This document shows, one piece after another, positions 43,153 to 52,193 of a stretch of DNA of 64,000 nt. Under the pieces are notes generated by a model, which ran no database searches, had not been told where the DNA came from, and was given only the letters and a program-made list of their open reading frames with translations. This DNA is from Devosia sp. (GTDB lineage: Bacteria > Pseudomonadota > Alphaproteobacteria > Rhizobiales > Devosiaceae), in the NCBI RefSeq assembly GCF_024707125.1, contig NZ_JANQAH010000010.1, positions 62,001 through 126,000 on the forward strand, written 5' to 3'. The first letter of the stretch is position 1; each line of letters starts with the position of its first letter. Both the position numbers and the translations under genes were made by a program.

Positions 43153-44484
43153 TTGCCTTTGTCGCAGCACACCATGAGCCTGGCCCTGGGCCTGGTTGTC
43201 GGCCTCATGGCCGGCACGGCTTTTGCTGCGCCCGCCTTGGTTGCGACCGATCCGGTTGACGAGACCACCACCGCCAGCGTCACCGCGCCCACGCGCCAGA
43301 CCGTTTCCGACCCGACCCTGGCCAATGCCCGCCTCCGCCCAGGCGTTTACCCGGCCCAGCCCGTCCCGCCCGAATTTGCAGTGGGCCCCGAAACGAGCGA
43401 AAGCGCCCCGCTAGACTGGTCCGTCGGCCTGCGCGGCACCTATCTCAATTCCAACGGCACGGGCAGTTTCGTCACCCACGTCTTGCCGCGCTTCAGCTAT
43501 ACCCATGCCGGTGGCATCGCCACCATCGTGGTCGATGGCAGCGCCGATATCGCCAAGACCGGCGGCCAGAACCTGCCGACCCTCGCCTCGGGTACCCTGT
43601 CCATTTCGGGCTCCGCGCCGATCGATTCGGTCACCACCGCCTCGGCCTCCGCCAATATTGGCCTCACCCAGGACCTGCCGGGCACTGCAGGTCTCTCGCC
43701 AGCGATCATCACCCCGCCGCAGGTCTTCACCGGCGGCGCCGAAGTCGGCGTCACGCGCCAGTTCGGAAGGTTCAATCTCGGGCTCGGCGCCGGCGTGCAG
43801 CGCACCTCCTATGGCCCGACCAACCGCACCGATACCGGCCTCACCGACAATTCCGAGCAGAACTACTGGGCCGCCAGCGCCAATCTCCGGCTCGGCTACC
43901 AGATCACGCCCATTCTCGAAGTTTTTGGGGAAGGCGAAGTGCAGCGCGACATTTTCGATTCGCCGACGGCCAGCCTCGGTACCTATCCCAACGCCACCAA
44001 CCGCTCGCTGCGCGCCGGTGTCGCCGGCCAGTGGAACAATATCTGGTCGGCCAATGCCTCGGTCGGCATCGGCGAACGCGTCTTTGACGAAGCCACGCTC
44101 GGCGCCATCCGCGCCCAGCTCTATGGCGCTGAAATCAGCTATACGCCTGATTCAACGGTGACAGTGACTGCCGGCCTCGAAACCGCGCTGGCCCCGGCCG
44201 GCGCCGACAATCCGGGCAATGCCCGCATCCAGTACACCGCATCCACCAGTGCCCAATACACGGTCAACACCTGGCTGCGGCTGCGTGCCTCGGCCAATTG
44301 GAGCCAGTCCGAACTCGTCGGCACCGGCACCACCGAACGCCGCCTCGGCCTCGGCGCGGGCGCCGACTATGTCTTCAATGCCCATACAAGCCTGAATGCC
44401 GATTACGGCTACGGCAATACCGACAATTCCAACGGCAACACCCAGACCCATCAGGTGAGCCTGGGCGTCACGATCGCGCGTTGA
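43153..44484 (+). CDS. outer membrane beta-barrel protein
   Basis: This 443-residue protein has a signal peptide (MSLALGLVVGLMAGTAFA), a linker of about 60 residues rich in Pro/Thr, then alternating amphipathic strands from DWSVGLRGTYLNSNGTGSFV to the end. The last strand is HQVSLGVTIAR rather than the classical terminal phenylalanine. Repeated patterns such as NYWAASANLRLGYQITPILEVFGEGEVQRD suggest an outer_membrane_beta-barrel 2 type porin or autotransporter-like barrel. Cargo is unknown. TTG 43153 has a GGAGCG ribosome site; ATG 43174 is the alternative. Confidence 0.82.
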   Translation: MPLSQHTMSLALGLVVGLMAGTAFAAPALVATDPVDETTTASVTAPTRQTVSDPTLANARLRPGVYPAQPVPPEFAVGPETSESAPLDWSVGLRGTYLNSNGTGSFVTHVLPRFSYTHAGGIATIVVDGSADIAKTGGQNLPTLASGTLSISGSAPIDSVTTASASANIGLTQDLPGTAGLSPAIITPPQVFTGGAEVGVTRQFGRFNLGLGAGVQRTSYGPTNRTDTGLTDNSEQNYWAASANLRLGYQITPILEVFGEGEVQRDIFDSPTASLGTYPNATNRSLRAGVAGQWNNIWSANASVGIGERVFDEATLGAIRAQLYGAEISYTPDSTVTVTAGLETALAPAGADNPGNARIQYTASTSAQYTVNTWLRLRASANWSQSELVGTGTTERRLGLGAGADYVFNAHTSLNADYGYGNTDNSNGNTQTHQVSLGVTIAR

Positions 44485-44490
44485 TCGCGC

Positions 44491-45375
44491 TCAGAGCTGC
44501 TCTTCGAGGTCGAGCTTGCGCAGTTCCCGAATAAAGCCGGGACGAATATCGTCACGCTCCAGCGCATAGACGACGTTTGCCGTCAGGAAGCCGATCTTCG
44601 AACCGCAGTCAAAGCTCTTGCCGACATATTTGACGCCGGTAAAACTCTGCTGGTGCATCAGGGTTTGCATGGCGTCGGTGAGCTGGATTTCCCCGCCTGC
44701 GCCCTTGGTCTGTTCGGCGAGCAGCGAGAAGATTTCCGGCTGCAGGATATAGCGGCCCGAAATGATCAGGTTTGAGGGCGCGTCTTCCTTCTTGGGCTTC
44801 TCCACCATTTCCGTCAGGTTGAAACCCGTATCTGGCCCCTCGCCACGCCCGATGACGCCATAGGACGAAACCTCGTCATGCGGCACTTCTTCCACCGCAA
44901 TGACATTGCCGCCGGTTTCCTCATAGGCATCCATCATTTGCTTCAAAACACCCGGCTCACCCTTGAAGAGCATATCCGGCAGCAGCAGCGCGAAGGGATT
45001 GTCCCCAACGATATCCCTGGCACACCAGACGGCGTGCCCCAGGCCAAGCGGCTCCTGCTGGCGGGTAAAGCTGGTGCGTCCGGCAGAAGGCAGATCCTTC
45101 TGGAGTTCGCGCAGGGCTTCGTCCTTGCCGCGCACTTCCAGCGTCGTTTCCAGCTCGAACTGACGATCGAAATGGTCCTCGATGACGCCCTTGTTGCGGC
45201 CGGTGACGAAAACGAAATGCTCGATACCTGCCTCACGCGCCTCATCCACCGCATACTGGATCAGCGGCCGGTCCACCACGGTCAGCATCTCCTTCGGCAT
45301 CGCCTTGGTGGCAGGCAGGAAACGGGTTCCCAGGCCGGCGACAGGAAAGACGGCAGTGCGGACGCGTTTGGACAC
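44491..45375 (-). CDS. galU: UTP--glucose-1-phosphate uridylyltransferase
   Basis: This 294-residue enzyme makes UDP-glucose. Visible are [41 protein letters not shown] with the nucleotide-binding GxGTRFLPxTK motif, [58 protein letters not shown] and the glycine-rich [14 protein letters not shown]. Length is standard. It is divergent from galE, which uses its product, across 106 bases holding a short inverted repeat TTAGG (45406-45410) and CCTAA (45417-45421). Confidence 0.97.
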   Translation of the reverse strand: MSKRVRTAVFPVAGLGTRFLPATKAMPKEMLTVVDRPLIQYAVDEAREAGIEHFVFVTGRNKGVIEDHFDRQFELETTLEVRGKDEALRELQKDLPSAGRTSFTRQQEPLGLGHAVWCARDIVGDNPFALLLPDMLFKGEPGVLKQMMDAYEETGGNVIAVEEVPHDEVSSYGVIGRGEGPDTGFNLTEMVEKPKKEDAPSNLIISGRYILQPEIFSLLAEQTKGAGGEIQLTDAMQTLMHQQSFTGVKYVGKSFDCGSKIGFLTANVVYALERDDIRPGFIRELRKLDLEEQL

Positions 45376-45481
45376 GGATTATTCCCTTGCTTGGTTATTC
45401 GGAACTTAGGCGTAGACCTAAATCGACATCTGTTACATATCCTTGCACAACAAAAGGGCTTTTGCGGCGGGAGTACGGCCA

Positions 45482-46468
45482 ATGACGGTTTTGGTCACAG
45501 GTGGAGCAGGTTACATCGGCAGCCACATGGTTCTCAATCTGGCCGATGCCGGACAGGACGTGGTTGTCCTCGACAATCTGGTCACGGGCTTCGACTGGGC
45601 CATAGACGGCCGGGCGCAATTTGTACAAGGCAATGCAGGCGATATCGACTTCGTCGTCAGCCTTATCGAAAAATACGGCATCACCGAAATCATTCATTTC
45701 GCAGGTTCGATTGTCGTTCCTGAATCGGTAACCAATCCGCTAAAATATTACGCCAACAACACCGCCACCTCGCGCAATCTCATCGAGGCAGCCGTTAAGG
45801 GCGGCGTCAAGCACTTCATCTTCTCCTCGACCGCCGCCGTTTACGGCATGACCGGCCTCGCGCCCGTGGTGGAAGATACGCCCCTCAACCCGATGTCGCC
45901 CTATGGCCGCTCCAAACTCATGACCGAGTGGATGCTGGCTGACGTCGCTGCGGCACACCCCATCACCTTTGGCGTGCTGCGCTATTTCAACGTCGCCGGC
46001 GCCGACCCACAAAAGCGTTCGGGCCAGTCGACCCCGCTCGCCACCCATCTCATCAAGGTCGCCTGCCAGACCGCGCTCGGCCAGCGCGAAAAGATGGACA
46101 TCTTTGGCACCGACTATGAAACGCCCGACGGCACCTGCGTGCGCGATTATATCCACGTCACCGACCTGATCGCTGCCCACGCCCTCTTGCTCAACCATTT
46201 GCGAAAAGGCGGCGAAAGCACCACGCTCAACTGCGCCTACGGCCAGGGCTATTCCGTGCGCGAAGTGGTCGAGACCGTGCGAAAAGTCTCGGGCATCAAT
46301 TTCCGCGCCGACGAAGGCCCGCGCCGCGCCGGCGACCCCGCCTCGATCACCGCCACCGGCCAAAAGGTCCGCGCTCTCCTTGGCTGGAAGCCCCAGCATG
46401 ACGATCTCAACGAAATCGTCGAAACCGCCTATGCCTGGGAACGCCACCTGATGACCCGCAACCGCTGA
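45482..46468 (+). CDS. galE: UDP-glucose 4-epimerase
   Basis: This 328-residue short-chain dehydrogenase-fold enzyme interconverts UDP-glucose and UDP-galactose. The NAD-binding motif is VTGGAGYIGSHMVLNL (about 5-20); the catalytic serine is in FSSTAAVYG and the Tyr/Lys pair in SPYGRSKLMTEW. FNVAGADPQKRSGQ and TPDGTCVRDYIHVTDLIAAH are GalE-specific. With galU it supplies sugar nucleotides for surface glycans. ATG 45482 follows GGGAG; the frame is open from 45443. Confidence 0.96.
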   Translation: MTVLVTGGAGYIGSHMVLNLADAGQDVVVLDNLVTGFDWAIDGRAQFVQGNAGDIDFVVSLIEKYGITEIIHFAGSIVVPESVTNPLKYYANNTATSRNLIEAAVKGGVKHFIFSSTAAVYGMTGLAPVVEDTPLNPMSPYGRSKLMTEWMLADVAAAHPITFGVLRYFNVAGADPQKRSGQSTPLATHLIKVACQTALGQREKMDIFGTDYETPDGTCVRDYIHVTDLIAAHALLLNHLRKGGESTTLNCAYGQGYSVREVVETVRKVSGINFRADEGPRRAGDPASITATGQKVRALLGWKPQHDDLNEIVETAYAWERHLMTRNR

Positions 46469-46480
46469 GGTTTGCTTACC

Positions 46481-47674
46481 ATGCGCCGCTTCGCCGCCCT
46501 GCTCGTCTTGCTGATGACCAGCCCGGCACTGGCGCAATCAGACTTTTCCGGTTTTCTGGCCAGCCTCAAACCCGAGGCTGTCGCATCAGGCGTCAGCGCC
46601 TCCGCCTATGACGCGCTGACAACGGGCCTCACGCCCGATCCGCGCGTCCCAAAACTCGTCGAAACCCAGCCCGAGTTCACCACCCCGGTCTGGGACTATA
46701 TCGAAACCCGCGTCAATTCCGGCCGCATCTCCCGCGGCCTGGCCGCCCTCGAGCGCAACGCCCAGCTCTTTTCAACCATTGGCCAGCACTTTGGCGTCGA
46801 TCCCTATTTGCTCGGCGCCATCTGGGGCATCGAGACCGATTATGGCGCCGTGCTCGGCAATGCCGACCTGATCCGCCCCATCGTCCGCTCGCTGGCCACA
46901 GTCACCTTCCAGCGCCGCACCCGCTATGCCGAAGACAAGGCCGACTTCTTCGCCGCCCTGCGCCTCGCCGAAAGCAATGGCGGCACGTCCCCCATCGGCT
47001 CCTGGGCCGGCGCCATCGGTCACCTCCAGGTCAATCCCACCAATGTCATCGCTCATGGCGCCGACGGAGATGGCGACGGCCGCGTCGACCTCCACAATTC
47101 CCTCGCCGATGCGCTCGCCACCTCAGCCAAATTCCTGCTCGACCTCGGCTATCAGCCCGGCATGGATTGGGGTTTTGAGGTGGAAGTCCCGCAAAACTTC
47201 GACTACCTCCTCGCCACCCGCGACCAGCTCCGCCCCATCAGCTTCTTCGCCGAACGCGGCATAACCCGCGTCTCCGGTCGCCCCTTTTCAAATCCCAACA
47301 CACCGGTCTTCCTCTACGTCCCGACCGGCCATAACGGCCCCAAATTCCTGATGACTGGCAATTATCTGGTCCTGAAGGGCTATAATTTCTCAGACAGCTA
47401 CGCCATGGCCGTGGCCCACCTGACCGACCGCCTCAAGGGCGGCGGCGGTTATGTCACGCCCTGGCCGCGCGACACCGCCTTCCCCAATATTGCCCAGCGC
47501 CAGTCGATCCAGCAGTCGCTCAAGGCACTCGGGCTCTATGACGGCGCCGTTGATGGCCGTCTCGGCCCGATCACCCAGGCCGCCTATGCCCGTTTCCAGG
47601 CCGCGCGCGGCGAGATCGCCGACGGTTTTATTACGCGCGCCGCCGCCGAAGCCCTCTCCAGCGCCACACGGTAA
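46481..47674 (+). CDS. lytic murein transglycosylase (MltB family) with peptidoglycan-binding domain
   Basis: This protein of about 397 residues has a signal peptide (MRRFAALLVLLMTSPALA), an MltB/SLT_2 catalytic domain with the acid E118 in GAIWGIETDYGAVLGN, TVTFQRRTRYAEDKADFF, IGSWAGAIGHLQVNPTNVIAHGADGDGDGRVDLHNSLADALA, and a C-terminal peptidoglycan-binding helical domain (SIQQSLKALGLYDGAVDGRLGPITQAAYARFQ). It cleaves glycan strands to anhydro-muropeptides. No lipobox cysteine is seen, so it is probably soluble in the periplasm. It follows galE by 12 bases. Confidence 0.94.
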   Translation: MRRFAALLVLLMTSPALAQSDFSGFLASLKPEAVASGVSASAYDALTTGLTPDPRVPKLVETQPEFTTPVWDYIETRVNSGRISRGLAALERNAQLFSTIGQHFGVDPYLLGAIWGIETDYGAVLGNADLIRPIVRSLATVTFQRRTRYAEDKADFFAALRLAESNGGTSPIGSWAGAIGHLQVNPTNVIAHGADGDGDGRVDLHNSLADALATSAKFLLDLGYQPGMDWGFEVEVPQNFDYLLATRDQLRPISFFAERGITRVSGRPFSNPNTPVFLYVPTGHNGPKFLMTGNYLVLKGYNFSDSYAMAVAHLTDRLKGGGGYVTPWPRDTAFPNIAQRQSIQQSLKALGLYDGAVDGRLGPITQAAYARFQAARGEIADGFITRAAAEALSSATR

Positions 47675-47714
47675 CGCCATGGCGAGCGCATGGTTTTGTT
47701 GACCTCTGTCTGTT

Positions 47715-47857
47715 AGGGTTTGGAGGGTTTCACGTCAGGACGAGGCGAAAGCGTCGGTTTTCGAGAACCGGCGCGCAGCGTACGTTTGGTACGTGAGCAC
47801 CGGAAGCGCAGAAAACCGGCGTTTGCAGCCCGTCATCACGTGAAATACTCAAACCCT
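47715..47857. repeat. 143-base compound palindromic element
   Basis: Outer arms AGGGTTTGGAG..TTTCACGT (47715-47735) and ACGTGAAATACTCAAACCCT (47838-47857) are imperfect inverted repeats. Inside, AAGCGTCGGTTTTC pairs with GAAAACCGGCGTTT, and the centre is GCGTACGTTTGGTACG. The whole folds into one long interrupted stem on either strand. It fills the 211-base gap between two plus-strand genes and contains no plausible gene. It is either a mobile palindromic repeat of this bacterial order or a structured RNA; it resembles neither family 1 nor family 2 here. Confidence 0.8.
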
Positions 47858-47885
47858 AGACCGAAAGAAGATTTCGGACCGAGCC

Positions 47886-49040
47886 ATGAAGCGTATTTTT
47901 GCCCTTTTGCTGATTGCCCTCTTCGCCACGGTGGAAGTGGCGCCGGCTTTCGCGCAGGCAGAAACCCGCATCGAGGTCGCCCAACAGCAGAAGCGCCGCA
48001 CCCTGTTCGACGTTCTCTTCGGAGACGAACCTCAGCAGGCTCCACCCCCGGTGCAGCAGACCCAGCCGCGCCAGGCCGCCCCCGCTGCCCTGCCCCCGCC
48101 AAAGCCGCAGGTCGAAAAGGCCGAGAACGCCACGCGTCTCGCCGTCTTCGGCGATTCCCTCGCCGTTGACCTCGCCAAGGCGCTCGAACGCTTTTACGCC
48201 GAAGACCCCAATCTCCTGGTCCTCAACCAAGGCGTCGGCTCCTCGGGCTTCGTGCGCGACGACTATTTCAATTGGAACAAGACCATCGGCGAGCAGATCG
48301 CCGCCGACAGTTTTGACCTCGCCATTGTCATCATCGGCGTCAACGACCGGCAGGAAATCCGCGTCGACGGACAGTCCTACAATTCGTTGACCCCGCAATG
48401 GACGGCGGCCTATCAGGCCCGCCTCAACGATTTCCTCGGCCAGCTCCGCGCCGCCCGAAAGCCGGTGATCTGGGTCGGCCTGCCACCCATGTCGAAATCG
48501 GAATATTCCGCCGCCATGAGCCAGATCAGCGCCCTCTTCAAGATGGCCGCCTTTTCGGGCGGCGCCGAATATCTCGATATCTACGAGCGTTTTCTAGGCG
48601 AAGACGGCAAATATTCGTCCCAAGGCCCCGACGTGAACGGCCAGAACGCCCGCATGCGCAAAGATGACGGCATTCACTTCTCGACCGCCGGCGCCGACAA
48701 GCTGGCCTTCTATATCAGCCAGTCCATCCGCACCTTCTATCGCGGCGGTGGTATCACGGTTGCCGTGGCCGACCCACTTCTCGGCACCGATGCCGCAGCC
48801 ATGCTCCGCCCGCCCTATCAGGGCCAGGGCCAGACGCGCCTTCTCGAAGTTGCTGGCGCTGTCGTCCCGATCAGCCGCGCCCCGCAGCGCGCCGCCGACC
48901 TGCTTGTGGCCGCGCCGCAGCCAGCTTCCGACACCGGTTTTCCCCTCGAAGAACTGATGGCCGCCCCAATCGGCCGCGTCGACGCTTTTGGGGTGGGCAT
49001 CGACCCGAGCGCCGAACCAGCGAACGAAGGCGAGCAGTAG
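47886..49040 (+). CDS. DUF459 SGNH/GDSL hydrolase-family exported protein
   Basis: This 384-residue protein has a signal peptide (MKRIFALLLIALFATVEVAPAFA), a Gln/Pro-rich linker (about 50-78) and an SGNH domain of DUF459 type. The nucleophile is in AVFGDSLAVDL (GDS 89-91), the glycine block in VLNQGVGSSGFV, the asparagine block in VIIGVNDRQE and the catalytic Asp/His in DDGIHFSTAGA (D261, H264). Family members are putative O-acyl esterases acting on periplasmic glycans; the substrate is unknown. FDVLFGDEP just after the signal is a short conserved-looking segment shared with DUF882 proteins (MDVLFGGKP here). Confidence 0.9.
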   Translation: MKRIFALLLIALFATVEVAPAFAQAETRIEVAQQQKRRTLFDVLFGDEPQQAPPPVQQTQPRQAAPAALPPPKPQVEKAENATRLAVFGDSLAVDLAKALERFYAEDPNLLVLNQGVGSSGFVRDDYFNWNKTIGEQIAADSFDLAIVIIGVNDRQEIRVDGQSYNSLTPQWTAAYQARLNDFLGQLRAARKPVIWVGLPPMSKSEYSAAMSQISALFKMAAFSGGAEYLDIYERFLGEDGKYSSQGPDVNGQNARMRKDDGIHFSTAGADKLAFYISQSIRTFYRGGGITVAVADPLLGTDAAAMLRPPYQGQGQTRLLEVAGAVVPISRAPQRAADLLVAAPQPASDTGFPLEELMAAPIGRVDAFGVGIDPSAEPANEGEQ

Positions 49041-49057
49041 CTCGCCACCCACTCGGC

Positions 49058-49128
49058 GTCATTCCCGCGAAAGCGGGAATCTCTCTTTGATCGTCCGTAA
49101 CGGAGATTCCCGCTTTCGCGGGAATGAC
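49058..49128. repeat. extragenic palindromic repeat, family 1, copy 3
   Basis: GTCATTCCCGCGAAAGCGGG opens the left arm and CCCGCTTTCGCGGGAATGAC closes the right, as in 3912-3979, with a different centre (TCTTTGATCGTCCGTAACGG). It lies between the convergent SGNH and uxaA genes. Confidence 0.9.
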
Positions 49129-49165
49129 ACCGTGATGGAGTAGGCTATCGGGTAAGGACGGGGCC

Positions 49166-50717
49166 CTACATCACCGCCCCAACCTGCCAGGGCACAAACT
49201 CATTGTCCCCATAACCGAGCTTTTCCGACTTGGTCTGCTCGCCCGAGGCCACGCGCAGCATGAGATCAAAAATCTCCTGCCCCTTGTCCTCGATGGAAAC
49301 GCCCTCGACGATATCCCCGCAATTGACGTCCATATCGTCAGTCATGCGGCCATAAAGCTCTGAATTGGTTGCGAGCTTGATCGACGGCACCGGCTTGCAG
49401 CCATAGGCCGAGCCGCGGCCCGTCGTGAACGCCAGGATATTGGCACCACCCGCCACCTGGCCCGTCGCCGAAACCGGATCGAAGCCGGGCGTATCCATGA
49501 ACACAAAGCCCTTCTCATTGACCGGCTCGGCATATTCATAAACCGCCGTCAGCGGCGAGGTGCCACCCTTGGCCGCCGCACCCAGTGACTTTTCAAGGAT
49601 CGTGGTCAACCCGCCCGCCTTGTTGCCCGGCGAGGGATTGTTGTTCATCTCGCCACCATTGCGCTGGGTATAATCCTCCCACCACTTGATACGCGAAATC
49701 AGCTTTTCGCCCACTTCGCGATTGACCGCGCGGCGGGTAAGCAAATGCTCGGCGCCATAAATCTCCGGCGTTTCCGACAGGATCGCCGTGCCGCCATTGC
49801 GCACCAGAATATCGGCGGCAACACCGAGCGCCGGATTGGCGGTGATCCCCGAATAGCCATCGGACCCGCCGCACTGCAGCGCCAGCGTCAGTTCCGAAGC
49901 CGGAATTGTTTCGCGCCGTGCCTTGGCGGCAATCGGCAGCATTTCCTTGATTTTTTTCGACACCCCACTCGATCATCTTGGCCGTGCCGCCGATCTCCTG
50001 AATGGTCATGGTGCGGAACGTATCCGTTTCCGTCATGCCATAGGACTGCTTCATCCGCTCGATCTGGAACACTTCGCAGCCGAGGCCCACCAGCAGCGCC
50101 GCCCCGAGATTTGGATTGGCCGTATAACCCCACTGCGTGCGCCGCAGGATCTGATAGCCCTCACCCTGGTTGTCCATGGCGCAACCGGTGCCATGCACGA
50201 ACGGAATGATGCCGTCGATCTCGGGATAGTCGTCCAAAACGCCCGAATTATTGATCGCCTGCGCCATGAATTTTGCCACGGTCGCCGAACAATTCACCGA
50301 GGTCAGGATACCGATATAGTTGCGCGTCCCCACCTTGCCGTTGGACCGGCGGAAACCCTGGAACGTCGCCTGATTGGCGCCAGTCAGAAACTCGACCGGC
50401 ACCACGCCCTGGGCAAAAGCATAGTCATGCTCCAGCGTGCCGTCCGGCCCGCCCATGCCGCAATTATGCTCATGCACCCAATCGCCGGCCGGAATGCCTT
50501 CCTTGGCAAAGCCGATGATCTGCCCAAATTTGACAATCGCCTCGCCCGCAGCAATCGGACGCACAGAAAACTTGTGCCCTCGCGGCACGCGGCGAACGAT
50601 AGAAACGCCCTGTGCCGTTTCGGTGCCGACATCGAGATTGGCCAGCGCCACGGCGATATTGTCAGCGCTATTGAGCGTCAGGGTCTTGCCTTGCGGGCGG
50701 GTCATGGTCTCGGACAT
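49166..50717 (-). CDS. UxaA family dehydratase (altronate-dehydratase type), frameshifted in the middle
   Basis: Corrected length is about 517 residues, as expected for UxaA. The N-terminal SAF domain (about 15-95) carries RVPRGHKFSVRPIAAGEAIVKFGQIIGFA and WVHEHNCGM. The catalytic part has GTRNYIGILTSVNCSATVAKFMAQ, VHGTGCAMDNQGEGYQILRRTQWGYTANPNLGAALLVGLGCE, ALQCGGSDGYSGITANPALG and the C-terminal GSAYGCKPVPSIKLATN. The frame breaks at a seven-A run on the coding strand (49951-49957); removing one A joins IEWGVEK to IKEMLPIAAKARRETIPASE. The family dehydrates sugar acids using iron. It is divergent from the GntR gene with the shared operator between, so a sugar acid of that pathway is its likely substrate. 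Confidence 0.88.
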
Positions 50718-50811
50718 CGGCGTCATTCCGGCGGTATGGGGTCTCAACTCGTGCTTTACGCCGTTCCGCATCGCAGTCAGATTGGGGCCATTGCGGTACG
50801 GCTGCACACTA

Positions 50812-50825
50812 ACTAACATGTTAGC
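50812..50825. promoter_or_regulatory. GntR-type operator ACTAACATGTTAGC between uxaA and gntR
   Basis: The 12-base palindrome CTAACATGTTAG ends one base before the regulator start codon at 50826 and 95 bases before the uxaA start. Identical cores lie at 38882-38893 and 52143-52154. Binding here would control both divergent genes. Confidence 0.85.
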
Positions 50826-51575
50826 ATGAACAACCATACAAGTTCCTATTCTTTTTTGACACGGCCTCCGACCCTGACGCGCGGCAATGTGACCGCCGAG
50901 GTCACGCAGGCCCTGCGTCAGGCCATCGTCACCCTGGCCTTGCCCCCCGGAGCGGTCCTCGACAAGTCGGCCATCTGCGCCCAGTTCGAAGTGTCCCGCT
51001 TCCCGGTCAGCGAAGCCTTTGCCCGCCTCGCCGAAGAAGGCCTTGTCGACATCGCCCCCCAGCGCGGCTCGACCGTGTCGCTCGTAAAGATTGCCGATGT
51101 CCGCGAATACATGCTGATCCGCAAGGGCCTAGAAAGCGAAGCCCTGCGCGTCCTCATCGGCAAGCACGATGCCGAGGTGATCGAGGCGCTACACGCCAAT
51201 ATGGCCGAGCAGCGCGATGCCGCCGCCCGCGACGATGCCGAAACCTTCCACCAGATCGACGTCGCCTTCCATGACATCATCTTCCGCACCATGCGCATGA
51301 CCAAGGTCAAGGCGATCATCGACAAGGCCCGCGCCAATCTCGACCGCGCCCGCCGCATGATCATCACTCCACGCCGCCTCGCTTTGACCATCGCCGAACA
51401 CCAGGCGATTCTCGACGGCATCGTCGCCGGCAACACGCCCCAGGCCATTGCCGCCATCCGCGCCCATATCGACGCCGTCATGGTCGAGCTTTTTGCATTC
51501 GCCCAGGACAATCCCGGCATCTTTGCCGACGGCGCCGAAACAGTACTCGACGCCGATTATTTCCCCTTCGGCTGA
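50826..51575 (+). CDS. GntR family transcriptional regulator, FCD subfamily
   Basis: This 249-residue protein has a GntR winged helix (about 18-88: VTAEVTQALRQAIVTLALPPGAVLDKSAICAQFEVSRFPVSEAFARLAEEGLVDIAPQRGSTVSLV) and an all-helical FCD effector domain (about 100-230). FHQIDVAFHDIIFR and EHQAILDGIVAGNTPQAIAAIRAHIDAVM carry the metal-binding Asp/His residues typical of FCD. It likely senses a sugar acid. The palindromic operator abuts its ATG with no ribosome site, so the mRNA may be leaderless or the true start lies further in. Three identical operator cores define its probable regulon. Confidence 0.93.
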   Translation: MNNHTSSYSFLTRPPTLTRGNVTAEVTQALRQAIVTLALPPGAVLDKSAICAQFEVSRFPVSEAFARLAEEGLVDIAPQRGSTVSLVKIADVREYMLIRKGLESEALRVLIGKHDAEVIEALHANMAEQRDAAARDDAETFHQIDVAFHDIIFRTMRMTKVKAIIDKARANLDRARRMIITPRRLALTIAEHQAILDGIVAGNTPQAIAAIRAHIDAVMVELFAFAQDNPGIFADGAETVLDADYFPFG

Positions 51576-51670
51576 GCGGTTCGAACAATGCCTCAGGCGC
51601 CGTCACGATCTCGATTGTCGCCCCGGCGAGTGATCGACGCGCCAAACAACAAAGACTTTTGGAGACCAAA

Positions 51671-52105
51671 ATGCTGAAAAACATTCCGCCGCTACTCGGC
51701 CCGGAACTGCTCGCCACCCTGCGCGCCATGGGCCATGGGGACGAGATCGTCATCGCCGACGCCAATTTCCCCGCTGAATTCCTTGGGCCCCAGGTCCACC
51801 GCGCCGACGGCATTTCGGCCACCGACCTGCTCGATGCCGTCCTCACCGTCATGCCGCTCGACGATTTTGTCGACCAGGCCGCCATCGGCATGGCCGTCGT
51901 CGGCGATCCCCACGCCCGCCAGCCCATCTACGACGACTTTCAAGAGATCATCACGCGCCACGAGCCGGCCATGCACTTTTCGACCGTGGAGCGCTTTGCC
52001 TTCTACGATCGCGCCAAAAAGGCCGCCGCCGTCATCCAGTCCGGCGAAACCCGGCTCTACGGCAATATCCTGCTCAAGAAGGGCATCATCCGCCCAAAAT
52101 CCTGA
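51671..52105 (+). CDS. RbsD/FucU family mutarotase (L-fucose mutarotase-like)
   Basis: This 144-residue protein has the FucU/RbsD layout: MLKNIPPLLGPELLATLRAMGHGDEIVIADANFPAEFLG at the start (catalytic-region H and D in GHGDEIVIADANFP), MPLDDFVDQAAIGMAVVGD, and the C-terminal ERFAFYDRAKKAAAVIQSGETRLYGNILLKKG with the YGN motif of FucU. It interconverts sugar anomers, L-fucose in FucU. ATG 51671 has GGAG seven bases before it. It lies between the GntR gene and the FAH hydrolase gene. Confidence 0.93.
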   Translation: MLKNIPPLLGPELLATLRAMGHGDEIVIADANFPAEFLGPQVHRADGISATDLLDAVLTVMPLDDFVDQAAIGMAVVGDPHARQPIYDDFQEIITRHEPAMHFSTVERFAFYDRAKKAAAVIQSGETRLYGNILLKKGIIRPKS

Positions 52106-52141
52106 CAAACGAACGGGATCGGCGAAAGTCGCACTCGACAG

Positions 52142-52155
52142 ACTAACATGTTAGC
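52142..52155. promoter_or_regulatory. GntR-type operator ACTAACATGTTAGC before FAH hydrolase gene
   Basis: This site is identical over 14 bases to 50812-50825, and lies about 39 bases before the hydrolase start codon, the same distance as the site before the lldD-like gene. Confidence 0.85.
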
Positions 52156-52193
52156 CTCTATCAGCGAGGCCAGAGAAAGAGGAGCCCTGCCCC

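Noticed and set aside
47720..48169. 149-codon frame across the 143-base palindrome
   Set aside because: It only exists because the repeat lacks stops in this frame; it overlaps the SGNH gene in another frame.
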